DNA from: Salinimicrobium sp035607535
Lineage (GTDB): Bacteria > Bacteroidota > Bacteroidia > Flavobacteriales > Flavobacteriaceae
Direction: 5' to 3'
Length of the DNA: 64,000 nucleotides
Assembly (NCBI RefSeq): GCF_035607535.1
Contig: NZ_JAYDZX010000001.1
Coordinates: 620,001 to 684,000, forward strand
The notes under the pieces were generated by a model. That model saw only the letters and a program-made list of their open reading frames with translations. It was not told the DNA's origin and did no database searches. The position numbers and the translations under genes are program-made. The stretch's first letter is position 1; the number at the start of each line of letters is the position of its first letter. This document shows, in pieces, positions 54,236-62,919 of the stretch.

Positions 54236-54562
54236 TTATTCTTCGCTTTTAGTATTGCGATGGTAGATTTTGTCATCCAGCCATTCCTGAACTGCTAAAG
54301 CATGCGGCTTTGGCAATTTTTCATAGAACTTGGAAACTTCTATCTGCTCCTTGTTTTCAAAGATCTCATCAAGGCTGTCGTTGTAAGTAGCAAATTCGTC
54401 AAGCTTTTCAAGAAGTTCTTTCTTGATCTCAGAGTTTATTTGCGTAGCTCTTTTTGAGATAATTGAGATCGCCTCATAAATGTTATTGGTAGAAGCATCG
54501 ATCTTGTTCTTATCAAGAGTCGTTGTGTTTACCGGAGCATCTGTCTTCTTTAGATCTATCAT
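54236..54562 (-). CDS. rpoZ: DNA-directed RNA polymerase omega subunit, Bacteroidota type
   Basis: 108 residues. It is the divergent omega of flavobacteria: DLKKTDAPVNTTTLDKN, NIYEAISIISKRATQI (the helix that grips beta-prime), KELLEKLDEFATYND and KFYEKLPKPHALAVQEW. It helps assemble and stabilise RNA polymerase. It lies between bamD (15 bp) and coaBC (6 bp) in the same operon. Confidence 0.9.
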   Translation of the reverse strand: MIDLKKTDAPVNTTTLDKNKIDASTNNIYEAISIISKRATQINSEIKKELLEKLDEFATYNDSLDEIFENKEQIEVSKFYEKLPKPHALAVQEWLDDKIYHRNTKSEE

Positions 54563-54577
54563 ATTCTCGTCTCAGAT

Positions 54578-55393
54578 TTATAATTGTTGTTCTTTTGTTT
54601 CAATATCTTTTAAAGCAGCATCTGCCAGGGCAATGAATTCGCCCTGTGGATAATATCGCTTGTAATCTTCATAATATTCTCTTGCTGTTGCCAGTCTTTC
54701 CGGCATCGCGTAGGCATAACTGTTGATGGCATATAAATAAGCCGATTCAAACCTGTAGTACAGCGCCTTTTCTCTAAAAGGGGAACCGGGATATTCTGTA
54801 ATGAAGTTATCGAAAGCAGTAATGGCCGCTATGTAACTTTCGGTGTGATGATACTGTTTAGCGATCTCGTATGCCTTCTTTTCCAGCTTTACCCTAAGCT
54901 CGGTAACCAGTTCGTTAGCCTCATCCATTCTGTCACTTTCAGGAAAACGGTTGATGAATGCCTGTAATTTACTGATTCCTTTTTCGGTTTCTGTTTGATC
55001 AAGATAATAAGGTGGTGACAGGAAATAATAACTTTTTGCTCCTTTAAAAGCGGCTTCCTCGATCTTTTCACTTTCGGGATAGGTTTCTACAAACCTTTCA
55101 AACTGATATCCGGCAAGGAAATAATCATTCAATTCATAGTAAGTGTCTGCAAAAAGGAACATGAGTTTTTGTCCCTGAGGTTTACCCCTGAATTCGGGCA
55201 CCAGCTGTTCAAAGATCCTCAAAGCTTTCCTGAATTTCCTTCGGCTGTTTCCTTCGCCTGCTTTGGCTTCGTTATAAAGAGTCTCTGCAGTTGTGTATTT
55301 TAGACTGGTATCCTTACTCTTTAGAACTTTCTGATATTCACCACAGGAGGTCAAAAGTAAAGCTACACTTAAAAAAAAGATGATTTTCTTCAT
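54578..55393 (-). CDS. bamD: Outer-membrane assembly lipoprotein BamD
   Basis: 271 residues from MKKIIFFLSVALLLTSCGEY, with the lipid Cys at residue 17; an ATG five codons upstream exists. The body is TPR-rich: SRRKFRKALRIFEQLVPEF, LMFLFADTYYELNDYFLAGY, TYPESEKIEEAAFKGAKSY, with a later TEYPGSPFREKALYYRFES. BamD joins BamA in folding outer-membrane beta-barrels. First gene of the bamD-rpoZ-coaBC-porD run. Confidence 0.94.
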   Translation of the reverse strand: MKKIIFFLSVALLLTSCGEYQKVLKSKDTSLKYTTAETLYNEAKAGEGNSRRKFRKALRIFEQLVPEFRGKPQGQKLMFLFADTYYELNDYFLAGYQFERFVETYPESEKIEEAAFKGAKSYYFLSPPYYLDQTETEKGISKLQAFINRFPESDRMDEANELVTELRVKLEKKAYEIAKQYHHTESYIAAITAFDNFITEYPGSPFREKALYYRFESAYLYAINSYAYAMPERLATAREYYEDYKRYYPQGEFIALADAALKDIETKEQQL

Positions 55394-55498
55394 TCTGAAT
55401 TTTAACATCTGGCAAAAATACTCTTTTCTGCCTTATTATAAAAACTTTAGTTTCAGCCGGATTTCAGCTGAAAATCGAGGTGTGCTATAGGCTCCCTG

Positions 55499-56371
55499 CT
55501 AAAAATTATCTACAAAAGCATCTATCTTCTGAGTCAGATTTTCAGTTGAAGGAACCAGCGGTAAACGCAGGTTGTTCTTTACAATACCTTTCTTTTTAAG
55601 CAGAGCTTTTATTCCGACAGGATTCCCTTCAGCAAAAATAAGATCTATGGAAGGTGCCACCTTGTAATGTAGTCTATAAGCCTCATCCACCTTCCTTTCA
55701 AGGCCGAGTCTTACCATTTTGGAGAACTCGGCTGGAAGACCTTGAGCAATAACCGAAATCACTCCATGCCCGCCGGCAAGAACCATAGGCAAAGTGATCA
55801 TATCATCTCCCGAGATCACAAGGAAGTCATTTGGTACTGCATCGATTACCTTCATCGCCTGCACAATGTCCCCTGCAGCTTCTTTGATCCCGATGATATT
55901 CTCTACCTGAGATAGTCTTTTGACTGTTTCCGGAAGCATGTTTGACCCGGTCCTCCCCGGAACATTGTACATGATGATAGGTTTAGGTGATGCAGCAGCA
56001 ACCGCTTTGTAATGCTGAAAAATCCCTTCCTGGGACGGCTTGTTATAATAGGGAGATACAGAAAGTACTGCGTCAAAAGCCGAAAGGTCTGTATGCTTCA
56101 CCTCCTCGCAGACTTTTGCAGTATTATTACCACCTATTCCAAGAACTAATGGAAGTCGGCCATTATTTTCAGAAACTATGGTGTCTATTACCAGCTGTTT
56201 TTCCTGGCTGGTAAGTGTTGCACTCTCACCGGTAGTCCCCAGCACCACCATGTAATCGATCCCGTTCTCTATCTGGTAGTTCACCAGCTTCTTTAAAGCT
56301 TCAACATCTACAGAAAGATCATCTTTAAAAGGGGTGATAAGGGCTACTCCGGTTCCAACAAATTTGTTCAT
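55499..56371 (-). CDS. dapA: 4-hydroxy-tetrahydrodipicolinate synthase
   Basis: 290 residues. It condenses pyruvate with aspartate semialdehyde, the first step of the diaminopimelate/lysine branch. GTTGESATL near residue 45, SPYYNKPSQEGIFQHYKAV with the active Tyr, MYNVPGRTG, and IIGIKEAAGD with the Schiff-base Lys are all present. The start ATG directly follows the TAA of the DUF6913 gene, so the two are cotranscribed. Confidence 0.96.
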   Translation of the reverse strand: MNKFVGTGVALITPFKDDLSVDVEALKKLVNYQIENGIDYMVVLGTTGESATLTSQEKQLVIDTIVSENNGRLPLVLGIGGNNTAKVCEEVKHTDLSAFDAVLSVSPYYNKPSQEGIFQHYKAVAAASPKPIIMYNVPGRTGSNMLPETVKRLSQVENIIGIKEAAGDIVQAMKVIDAVPNDFLVISGDDMITLPMVLAGGHGVISVIAQGLPAEFSKMVRLGLERKVDEAYRLHYKVAPSIDLIFAEGNPVGIKALLKKKGIVKNNLRLPLVPSTENLTQKIDAFVDNF

Positions 56372-56881
56372 TTAATTGCTGTATTTTAATATTGGTATAT
56401 ATTTTTTTAATTCTCTTGTGAAAACTTCCGGCTCTGAAAGCTCTGCGGAAATATTCAGGTCAAAAATGGCATTTTTGTCTGCTTTTTTTCTACCTGCCTT
56501 AAGATCTGCCCGGCCTACCTCAACGAGAAAGTCGGCCAGTTTATTTCCTTCAGCAGTGAAAGAAATAAGCACCTCATAGGACGAACTTAAAAATGCTAAA
56601 GCCTCTTCAGAAATATTTCCTTTCCAACTCAGGTCTTTTATCGAAATAGATGGGTATTCAAAAAGGTCATTTTTAACACCTGCTTTTCTACAAATTATAA
56701 TCTGAATATCCTCTTCGGAAAGTTTCAGGTCTTCCATCAGCTCTAAAAAAGGATGTAAAAGATCATCGTTTCCTGCTTCAAGAATAATTCCCATTTTTTT
56801 AAGTCTGCCTTCAGTAACAGCTGGGGCAGAACCCTGAAATTTCTTTCGGGCAAAAGCAATCTTTATATCCTCAATTTTCAC
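56372..56881 (-). CDS. DUF6913-type small protein upstream of dapA
   Basis: 169 residues with no signal peptide. The segments IAFARKKFQGSAPAVTEGR, PFLELMEDLKLSEEDIQIII and LADFLVEVGRADLKAGRKKA match a conserved flavobacterial family that sits beside dapA (called DUF6913 in current naming, from memory). Function is unknown. The coding sequence contains a perfect CAAAAATG-g-CATTTTTG palindrome at 56461-56477. Its stop abuts the dapA start. Confidence 0.75.
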   Translation of the reverse strand: MKIEDIKIAFARKKFQGSAPAVTEGRLKKMGIILEAGNDDLLHPFLELMEDLKLSEEDIQIIICRKAGVKNDLFEYPSISIKDLSWKGNISEEALAFLSSSYEVLISFTAEGNKLADFLVEVGRADLKAGRKKADKNAIFDLNISAELSEPEVFTRELKKYIPILKYSN

Positions 56882-56936
56882 GGAACAAAATTAGGAATTA
56901 ATGTATTAGTACAAGCAGGAAAGATGGCTAATCTCA

Positions 56937-57635
56937 CTAGACAAGATGGAGTAGCCTCAATTTTTTTTCGGGGGTAATAAAGAACAGGAAAACCAGCTTC
57001 AATGCTGCAAATTTTATAAGGGTTCCCACGATCTCGACACTAACATCTCTAAAATAGAATACTTCCATATCCCTTAAAACATCCGAAAAAATAAAGGAGA
57101 GCGTAAGACAGATAAAGAAAACCGATTTTTTGGAGAACGAATTGAGATAAAAAACAAGCGCTGCAATGGCAATGAAAAGAATGTTCAAATAATAGAGAAT
57201 GTATAATGAAAAGACCAGATTGCTTCCAACATTTCGCTCGATCTCAATCACATGGACCCACAAGAGGTAAACATAAACTGCAATTACACCAACAAAATAA
57301 AGGTTCGTAAACCGGTTGCCTTTTTCATATGCTGTATGTTTAATGGCTTCCCGGGCAAGAAAAATATAGCCTACAAGCCAAAGCCCCAGTTTAGCCTCCT
57401 CAAAGTACCATGTTTTCTCGAAATACGAAATGATGGTGGCAGCCAAAGCCATTCCCAGAAACATCAAAAAATTGAAATTTTTAAAGGGAATCTTCCTTAA
57501 GTAGTAAAGGATTAAAGGCAGAAAGAAAAGAATTTCTCCGGTTTTTCTCAGTAGAAAGTCTTCCTGAACAATTCCTAAGACATTCACTAGCATTGCTGTG
57601 ATAGCCAGGGAAGAAAGAACAACCTTCTGTTTCAT
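56937..57635 (-). CDS. Seven- to eight-helix membrane protein, unknown
   Basis: 232 residues from MKQKVVLSSLAITAMLVN; a frame open to 57692 adds 19 residues without support. At least seven hydrophobic segments are visible (for example EILFFLPLILYYLRKIPFK, FLMFLGMALAATIISYF, LVFSLYILYYLNILFIAIA). The layout recalls YhhN/TMEM86 lysoplasmalogenase-like proteins but no signature was confirmed. The gene just upstream (57722-58465) has a similar size and layout. Confidence 0.6.
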   Translation of the reverse strand: MKQKVVLSSLAITAMLVNVLGIVQEDFLLRKTGEILFFLPLILYYLRKIPFKNFNFLMFLGMALAATIISYFEKTWYFEEAKLGLWLVGYIFLAREAIKHTAYEKGNRFTNLYFVGVIAVYVYLLWVHVIEIERNVGSNLVFSLYILYYLNILFIAIAALVFYLNSFSKKSVFFICLTLSFIFSDVLRDMEVFYFRDVSVEIVGTLIKFAALKLVFLFFITPEKKLRLLHLV

Positions 57636-57721
57636 GGAGTTAGAAATTACCGGCAATATAAAAATTTTATGATAATAAAGCCGATATGCCAAAAGATTTA
57701 AGAAAATGGGCAGCGGCGTAT

Positions 57722-58465
57722 TTAGAAGCCGGGCAAATTTCGGCTTCTCCTTCGGTGAAGCGCATGCTCCACCATAGCATAGAATGCGATGACGTGGAAA
57801 AAGGGGTAGAAGATGGTTACGCTGATATCTGAAATCACATATAACCTGAAAAACAGGGAAAATTCAGACACCAATAAAGAAGCAGAAGCTAACATGAGCC
57901 ATAATGATGCATAATGTGATTTGAGAAGGTATTGCGTAAAGGTTATGGCGAGCAAAAGGGTAAGGACAAGGAGGTAAATGTATGTAAGGACCTTATAGGA
58001 AGGTATTACCTGTGGCACTAGTTCGGCGATTGTGTAGAACAGGAAACCTAAAAAGCCATACATAATAATTAGAGAAAAGATCTCAACCGGATGCGCCGTG
58101 GCTTTTTGAAAGCTTGTAAGGGCATAGATATATAGAATAAGAAGACCACCGCCAAAAAATAACAGAATTGGTCCGGCGTTGTTGCTAAAACCATTGATCA
58201 TAAACAGGTCCCTTATGTAAAAAAACAAGAGAGCAATGACCATGGGTAGAAACCATTTTTTGGCTTTATACCTATAGTACAGGATGAGTACAGGAATGAG
58301 AAAAACTGTCGAGACGAGCTCCAGCAGGTCAATATCAAAAATGGAACCTACCATGAAAAGTATTCCCAGGAGAATGAAAAGCACCAGAACTTTTTGACTT
58401 GTCTTCAATTTTTGATGGCTAGTAAACTGAGTTTTTTCTAATTTTCTGCAGGGAAAATAAAACAT
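57722..58465 (-). CDS. Multi-helix membrane protein, similar layout to its neighbour
   Basis: 247 residues. After a charged N-terminus about seven hydrophobic segments follow (VLVLFILLGILFMVGSIF, VFLIPVLILYYRYKAKKWF, LLAITFTQYLLKSHYASLWL). The block LIPVLILYYRYKAKKWFLP parallels FLPLILYYLRKIPFKNF of the next gene, so the two look like old tandem paralogues. YhhN-like in shape only; function unknown. Confidence 0.6.
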   Translation of the reverse strand: MFYFPCRKLEKTQFTSHQKLKTSQKVLVLFILLGILFMVGSIFDIDLLELVSTVFLIPVLILYYRYKAKKWFLPMVIALLFFYIRDLFMINGFSNNAGPILLFFGGGLLILYIYALTSFQKATAHPVEIFSLIIMYGFLGFLFYTIAELVPQVIPSYKVLTYIYLLVLTLLLAITFTQYLLKSHYASLWLMLASASLLVSEFSLFFRLYVISDISVTIFYPFFHVIAFYAMVEHALHRRRSRNLPGF

Positions 58466-58560
58466 TTTTATGTTAAGATTACCAACTGATAAGAAAAAGT
58501 AGGAAAAGCCGTCAATTATTTAAGAAAACCAATCAACTACCACATCATAAAATAAAACTT

Positions 58561-58568
58561 TAGCTTTG
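58561..58568 (+). promoter_or_regulatory. -7 promoter box of the split nucleotidase operon
   Basis: TAGCTTTG matches TAnnTTTG and ends 19 bases before the ATG at 58588. Confidence 0.5.
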
Positions 58569-58587
58569 TCTTCAACCTCTTTAAAAA

Positions 58588-59340
58588 ATGAAATATTACG
58601 TTGTTATTTTATCTATTCTTTTTAGCTCCTGTAAGTTCAGCAGCGGCTACACTCCTACCCGCATTGAAGGTAAACAGCTTGAAATAGCACCAACCATAAC
58701 AGCAGATGATTCTCTGGAAGCATTTATTGAGCCTTATAAGGATCATATAGATCGGGAAATGGAACAAGTGCTCGCATATGTTCCGTATGATCTTACCAAA
58801 AACGATGGAGAGCTCAATACCCCAATTGGAAATCTAATGGCCGATGCTTTGATGGAACTTTCCAATCCTATCTTTAATCAAAGGACCGGAAAAGATATTG
58901 ATATCGTACTACTCAATTTCGGTGGGATAAGATCATCAATAAGCAAAGGCAATATTACCACCAGGACGGCTTTTGAAGTCATGCCTTTTGAAAACGAAGT
59001 AGTAGTGGCAAAGTTTAGTGCAGAAGATGTAAGGCAGATGATAAGATATTTGATCGATTCGGGCAGCCCTCATCCTGTGGCAGGGATCGAATTACAACTG
59101 GACAAAGACAATAGCATATCTAAAGTTCTAATCCAGGGAGAACCCTTGCAGGATGACAAATCTTATTTTGTAGCGACAAATGATTACCTCCTGCAGGGTG
59201 GGGATAATATGGTCTTTTTTGCAAACGCGGAAGAAGTTACTTATCTGGATTACAAAATAAGGAACCTCTTAATTGATTATTTCGAGAGCAGGGATACTAT
59301 TGCTCCATTGAGAGATGAACGTTTTATTCGATTAAAATAA
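58588..59340 (+). CDS. 5'-nucleotidase C-terminal domain lipoprotein
   Basis: 250 residues. Lipoprotein signal MKYYVVILSILFSSCKF (Cys 15). The body equals the C-terminal substrate-binding domain of UshA-type 5'-nucleotidases: NLMADALMELSN, IVLLNFGGIRSSISKGNITT, FEVMPFENEVVV and YFVATNDYLLQGGDNM. The metallophosphatase domain is absent and is encoded by the next gene, whose start overlaps this stop by one base (TAATG). The two proteins probably work as a pair in the periplasm. Confidence 0.9.
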   Translation: MKYYVVILSILFSSCKFSSGYTPTRIEGKQLEIAPTITADDSLEAFIEPYKDHIDREMEQVLAYVPYDLTKNDGELNTPIGNLMADALMELSNPIFNQRTGKDIDIVLLNFGGIRSSISKGNITTRTAFEVMPFENEVVVAKFSAEDVRQMIRYLIDSGSPHPVAGIELQLDKDNSISKVLIQGEPLQDDKSYFVATNDYLLQGGDNMVFFANAEEVTYLDYKIRNLLIDYFESRDTIAPLRDERFIRLK

Positions 59341-60251
59341 TGAAAAGAAGATCCTTTATTAAAAAAACTGCAGCCGCAGGTGCACTAGCTGGCGCAGGTA
59401 GCCTGGGACTCATGTCCTTTACCTCCGCAAAGGAACTGAAGCATATTACTATTTTGCACACCAACGACGTTCATAGCCACATAGAGCCATTTGAACCAGA
59501 TCATGCCTTATTCCCGGGAATGGGAGGTGTAGCGAGAAGATACACCCTCATACAACAAATTAAACAGGAAAATCCTCATACCTTACTACTTGATGCCGGA
59601 GATATTTTCCAGGGAACTCCTTACTTCAATTTTTACGGAGGGGAACTGGAATTCAAATTGATGAGCAAGATGGGCTACGATGCGGCAACAATTGGGAATC
59701 ACGATTTTGACAATGGAATAGAAGGTCTCCTTGCTCAATTGCCACATGCTGAGTTTCCTTTTGTGAGTGCAAATTACAACTTTGAAAATACGGTTCTTGA
59801 GGGACGGGTAAAGCCTTATCAGGTTTTTGTAAAAAACGGAATTCGCATTGGAGTATTTGGATTGGGAATTGAACTTGAAGGGTTGGTAACTAAAAGGCTT
59901 TATAAAGAAACAGTGTATCTTGACCCAATTGAAATTGCATCAGATACTGTACGCAAGCTCAAAGAAACTGAAAAGTGCGACCTGGTGATCTGTCTTTCTC
60001 ACCTGGGCTATGAATACAAGAATGAAATAATAAGTGATGTAAAGCTGGCTAAAGCAACTAAAGATATTGATCTCATTATTGGCGGCCACACGCATACCTT
60101 TCTTCCAGAACCAACTGTGGTACTGAACAAAGAGGGCAAAAAAGTTTTAATAAATCAGGTAGGATGGGCCGGTGTTAATCTCGGCAGAATTGATTTTTAC
60201 CTCGACGCCTCAGGCCGAACAAATGCAGGGGGCGCAACCATTATCGTGTAA
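59340..60251 (+). CDS. Metallophosphatase half of a split 5'-nucleotidase, Tat-exported
   Basis: 303 residues. The start MKRRSFIKKTAAAGALAGAG is a twin-arginine signal (RRSFIK). Then the metal-binding motifs of calcineurin-like phosphoesterases: ITILHTNDVHSH, LLLDAGDIFQGTP, IGNHDFDNG and IIGGHTHTF. It ends after the catalytic domain, where single-chain enzymes continue into the substrate domain. It follows its partner with a one-base overlap, in the reverse of the usual domain order. Confidence 0.92.
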   Translation: MKRRSFIKKTAAAGALAGAGSLGLMSFTSAKELKHITILHTNDVHSHIEPFEPDHALFPGMGGVARRYTLIQQIKQENPHTLLLDAGDIFQGTPYFNFYGGELEFKLMSKMGYDAATIGNHDFDNGIEGLLAQLPHAEFPFVSANYNFENTVLEGRVKPYQVFVKNGIRIGVFGLGIELEGLVTKRLYKETVYLDPIEIASDTVRKLKETEKCDLVICLSHLGYEYKNEIISDVKLAKATKDIDLIIGGHTHTFLPEPTVVLNKEGKKVLINQVGWAGVNLGRIDFYLDASGRTNAGGATIIV

Positions 60252-60402
60252 CAGACATTTAGGAAAAATTAACCACTATCAAACTTTTCTCCTGCTCCTT
60301 CTACTGTGAAATCTAAAAGTTTTAGTGTAATTTAGATAAATAACCTGCGTAAGCAATTTTACTCCCCCCGGTTACTGCTAATAACACTTGCAGACTTTTC
60401 TT

Positions 60403-62445
60403 ATGGGGAAACTACTACTATATTATCTTATTTCATTTCTTTTTTTTGCCATTCCATCTGAAACGATCTATTCTCAGAAAAAGGAAACAGTAAAAATTGG
60501 CGTCTATAATAATTCTCCTAAGATCTATGTGAACGGGGAAGGCAAGCCTGACGGAATCTTTATTGAAATTCTTGAGCGAATTGCCGAAGAAGAAAACCTG
60601 GAGCTCAAATATGTTATAGGAGAATGGCATGAACTAATGTCTATGCTTCAGGAAGCTGAAATCGACATGCTCCCCGATCTCGCCTATTCACGGGAACGGG
60701 ATTCATTATTCAGTTTAAACTCAGTTCCTGTCCTGACCTCCTGGCTCGAAGTCTTCAGCCTAAAAAATAATCCCATTCATACTGTCAAAGAAATGAACGG
60801 AAAGACCATTGGGGTACTTGCAGGTTCGGTACAGGAGGCACTTCTAAAAGGGGATTTTGACGACGATTTCTCCTTGAACTATACCTTAAGATCTTACGAG
60901 GACTATCCTCTCTCTATAGAGGCTTTGAAAAATAGTGAGATCGATCTTCTGGTTGCTTCCAGGTTCTTTTCATTTTCCGAACATATTGATGACGAAATAA
61001 TCTCTACAGGTATCATTCTACGACCTTCAGAATTACATCTGGCCTTTGCGAAAAATACAGACCCTCTTCTCATAAGACGCTTTGATCGCCAGCTCGCCAG
61101 GATGAAGAATGATCCCCGGTCAGAATATTATATGATCCTGCAAACGCATCTCGACTCTGTAATGCAACCTCCTCAACCCCGTCGTTTCTTGTGGTTACTG
61201 GCTGTACTTTTTATGGTCCTCCTAATCGTCCTGGTGTTTGCTTTTCTCCTCAAATATCAGGTAGACCTTAAGACGCGGGCTTTATGGAGACGCAATAGGC
61301 AACTTACCAGGGCAAAGGAGAAAGCGGAAGAGAATGAACGCCTAAAGACCATATTTCTTCAAAACATGTCTCATGAGATTAGAACCCCCATGAATGGGAT
61401 CATTGGATTTTTAAGCTTATTAAAAGAACCGGATCTCGATCCCACTTCAAGAGAGAAATACATTGATATTGTAAATAAAAGCGGAAAGCGGCTACTCACC
61501 ACCATCAACAACATTATCGAGATCTCAAAGATCGATACAAGACAGATAGAAGTGCGTCAAACGAGTGTGGATCTCAATGAAGTAATGAACTTTTATTTTA
61601 ATTTCTTTTCCCGGCAGGCAAAAGAAAAGGGTTTGGAGCTGCATCTCCATTGTGATTTGCCTCCCGGAAAAGAGCATGTCTTGACAGATAAGTTCATCCT
61701 GGACAATATTCTCACTAACTTGATCAATAATGCCCTGAAGTTCACAAACAAGGGAGTTGTGGAACTAGGCGTGGAACTCAAGGAAAATTTCATAGAATTC
61801 TATATTAAAGATTCGGGAATAGGTATTCCCGTGGAGCGTCAAAAAGCCATTTTTGAGAGGTTTGTTCAGGCGAATTTGAACATGACCCGCGCCCATGAAG
61901 GCTCTGGTCTTGGCCTGGCCATAGTCAAAGCCTATGTAGAAATACTTGATGGAAAGATCTGGCTGAAATCTGAAGAAGGTAAAGGCAGCACTTTCTTTTT
62001 CAAAATCCCTTATATCCCGGCGGAAGTAAAGCCAGCTGAAGAAGTTGAGCCGCTTCCGGAACAACTCAAAGGAGAGCACCTAAAGATCCTTGTTGCTGAA
62101 GACGACAATATTAGCTTTCTCTTCATTCAGCAGTTGTTAAACCTACCGGAAATAGAAGTTCTTCGTGCTACAGATGGCCGGCAGGTGATTGAGATGGCCC
62201 GCGAAAATCCTGATATTTCACTTATACTAATGGATATAAAAATGCCTGAGATAAATGGCATCGAAGCCACCCGGGAGATAAGAAAGTTCAATACTGCTGT
62301 ACCTATAATTGCCCAAAGCGCCTATACTTTCTCTGGTGAACAGGAAAAGGCGATGGAAGCAGGGTGCAATGGCTACATTACAAAACCGATCAATAAAAGT
62401 CACTTCCTCAAGCTTATAAAGGACTACACCAATCACTCCAATTAG
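60403..62445 (+). CDS. Hybrid sensor histidine kinase with periplasmic solute-binding domain
   Basis: 680 residues from an ATG (a TTG five codons earlier is also open). Signal MGKLLLYYLISFLFFAIPSE. Residues about 24-245 form a family 3 solute-binding domain (VKIGVYNNSPKIYVNGEGKP, DMLPDLAYSRERD). A membrane helix follows near 264-285. DHp has MSHEIRTPMNGIIGF with His 324; HATPase has NLINNALKFTNKG, DSGIGIP, and GSGLGLAIVKAYV. The C-terminal receiver has VAEDDNISF and Asp 611 in ILMDIKMP. It should sense a small periplasmic ligand and pass phosphate on to a phosphotransfer protein or partner regulator, neither identified here. Confidence 0.93.
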   Translation: MGKLLLYYLISFLFFAIPSETIYSQKKETVKIGVYNNSPKIYVNGEGKPDGIFIEILERIAEEENLELKYVIGEWHELMSMLQEAEIDMLPDLAYSRERDSLFSLNSVPVLTSWLEVFSLKNNPIHTVKEMNGKTIGVLAGSVQEALLKGDFDDDFSLNYTLRSYEDYPLSIEALKNSEIDLLVASRFFSFSEHIDDEIISTGIILRPSELHLAFAKNTDPLLIRRFDRQLARMKNDPRSEYYMILQTHLDSVMQPPQPRRFLWLLAVLFMVLLIVLVFAFLLKYQVDLKTRALWRRNRQLTRAKEKAEENERLKTIFLQNMSHEIRTPMNGIIGFLSLLKEPDLDPTSREKYIDIVNKSGKRLLTTINNIIEISKIDTRQIEVRQTSVDLNEVMNFYFNFFSRQAKEKGLELHLHCDLPPGKEHVLTDKFILDNILTNLINNALKFTNKGVVELGVELKENFIEFYIKDSGIGIPVERQKAIFERFVQANLNMTRAHEGSGLGLAIVKAYVEILDGKIWLKSEEGKGSTFFFKIPYIPAEVKPAEEVEPLPEQLKGEHLKILVAEDDNISFLFIQQLLNLPEIEVLRATDGRQVIEMARENPDISLILMDIKMPEINGIEATREIRKFNTAVPIIAQSAYTFSGEQEKAMEAGCNGYITKPINKSHFLKLIKDYTNHSN

Positions 62446-62540
62446 GGATTTTTCACTCATACCTCCACTTCAGGAGCCATTTTTAAAAATTTCTTAAAAA
62501 TTGTATGATTAAAATCATGATTCAACAACCTCTCCCTGCG

Positions 62541-62548
62541 TACATTTG
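62541..62548 (+). promoter_or_regulatory. Orphan -7 box upstream of tiny open frames
   Basis: TACATTTG is a perfect TAnnTTTG in the 470-base gap after the hybrid kinase. It points right, toward two tiny open frames and against the minus-strand regulator gene. Confidence 0.4.
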
Positions 62549-62577
62549 CGCAGTTTTTATTGGTTCAATATCTGATA

Positions 62578-62652
62578 ATGAAGAAAATGGTACGACTGCA
62601 AAGAGATTTTCTCAGAAAACAAAATGTTTATGAAAAGTCAAACTGGGGTTAA
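62578..62652 (+). CDS. Possible 24-residue peptide
   Basis: ATG to TAA, basic and polar (begins MKKMVRLQRDFLRKQ), 29 bases after the promoter box at 62541-62548. It may be a peptide or the 5' part of a small RNA. No family recognised and too short to be sure. Confidence 0.25.
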   Translation: MKKMVRLQRDFLRKQNVYEKSNWG

Positions 62653-62744
62653 ACTGGAAAAGGGCAGCAGCAGCTAAAGATCATATCCCTACTTTTGAGC
62701 TGACTTTTATGACTTAAAAAATGTATTAGTTAAAAAACTTGATC

Positions 62745-62864
62745 ATGATCAAAAAAATAGTGCAGGAAAATCTTAACCGAATGTGTTTTCAACAAAGATC
62801 TCTTTTTACAATTTTCCTCCTTTTGACAATATTTCTTTCAGCTATACTTATGGTAGACCTGTAG
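62745..62864 (+). CDS. Possible 39-residue single-helix membrane peptide
   Basis: A basic N-terminus (MIKKIVQENLNRMCF) leads to one hydrophobic segment (LFTIFLLLTIFLSAILMV) and a stop. That is the layout of small stress or toxin-type membrane peptides, but there is no family match and no assigned promoter other than the box at 62541. The rest of the gap 62446-62919 holds nothing else I can name. Confidence 0.3.
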   Translation: MIKKIVQENLNRMCFQQRSLFTIFLLLTIFLSAILMVDL

Positions 62865-62919
62865 TTCACCTTAGCAAGGCATAATTAACAGGAAATGATC
62901 AAATGGTGGAAAAGGTGCT

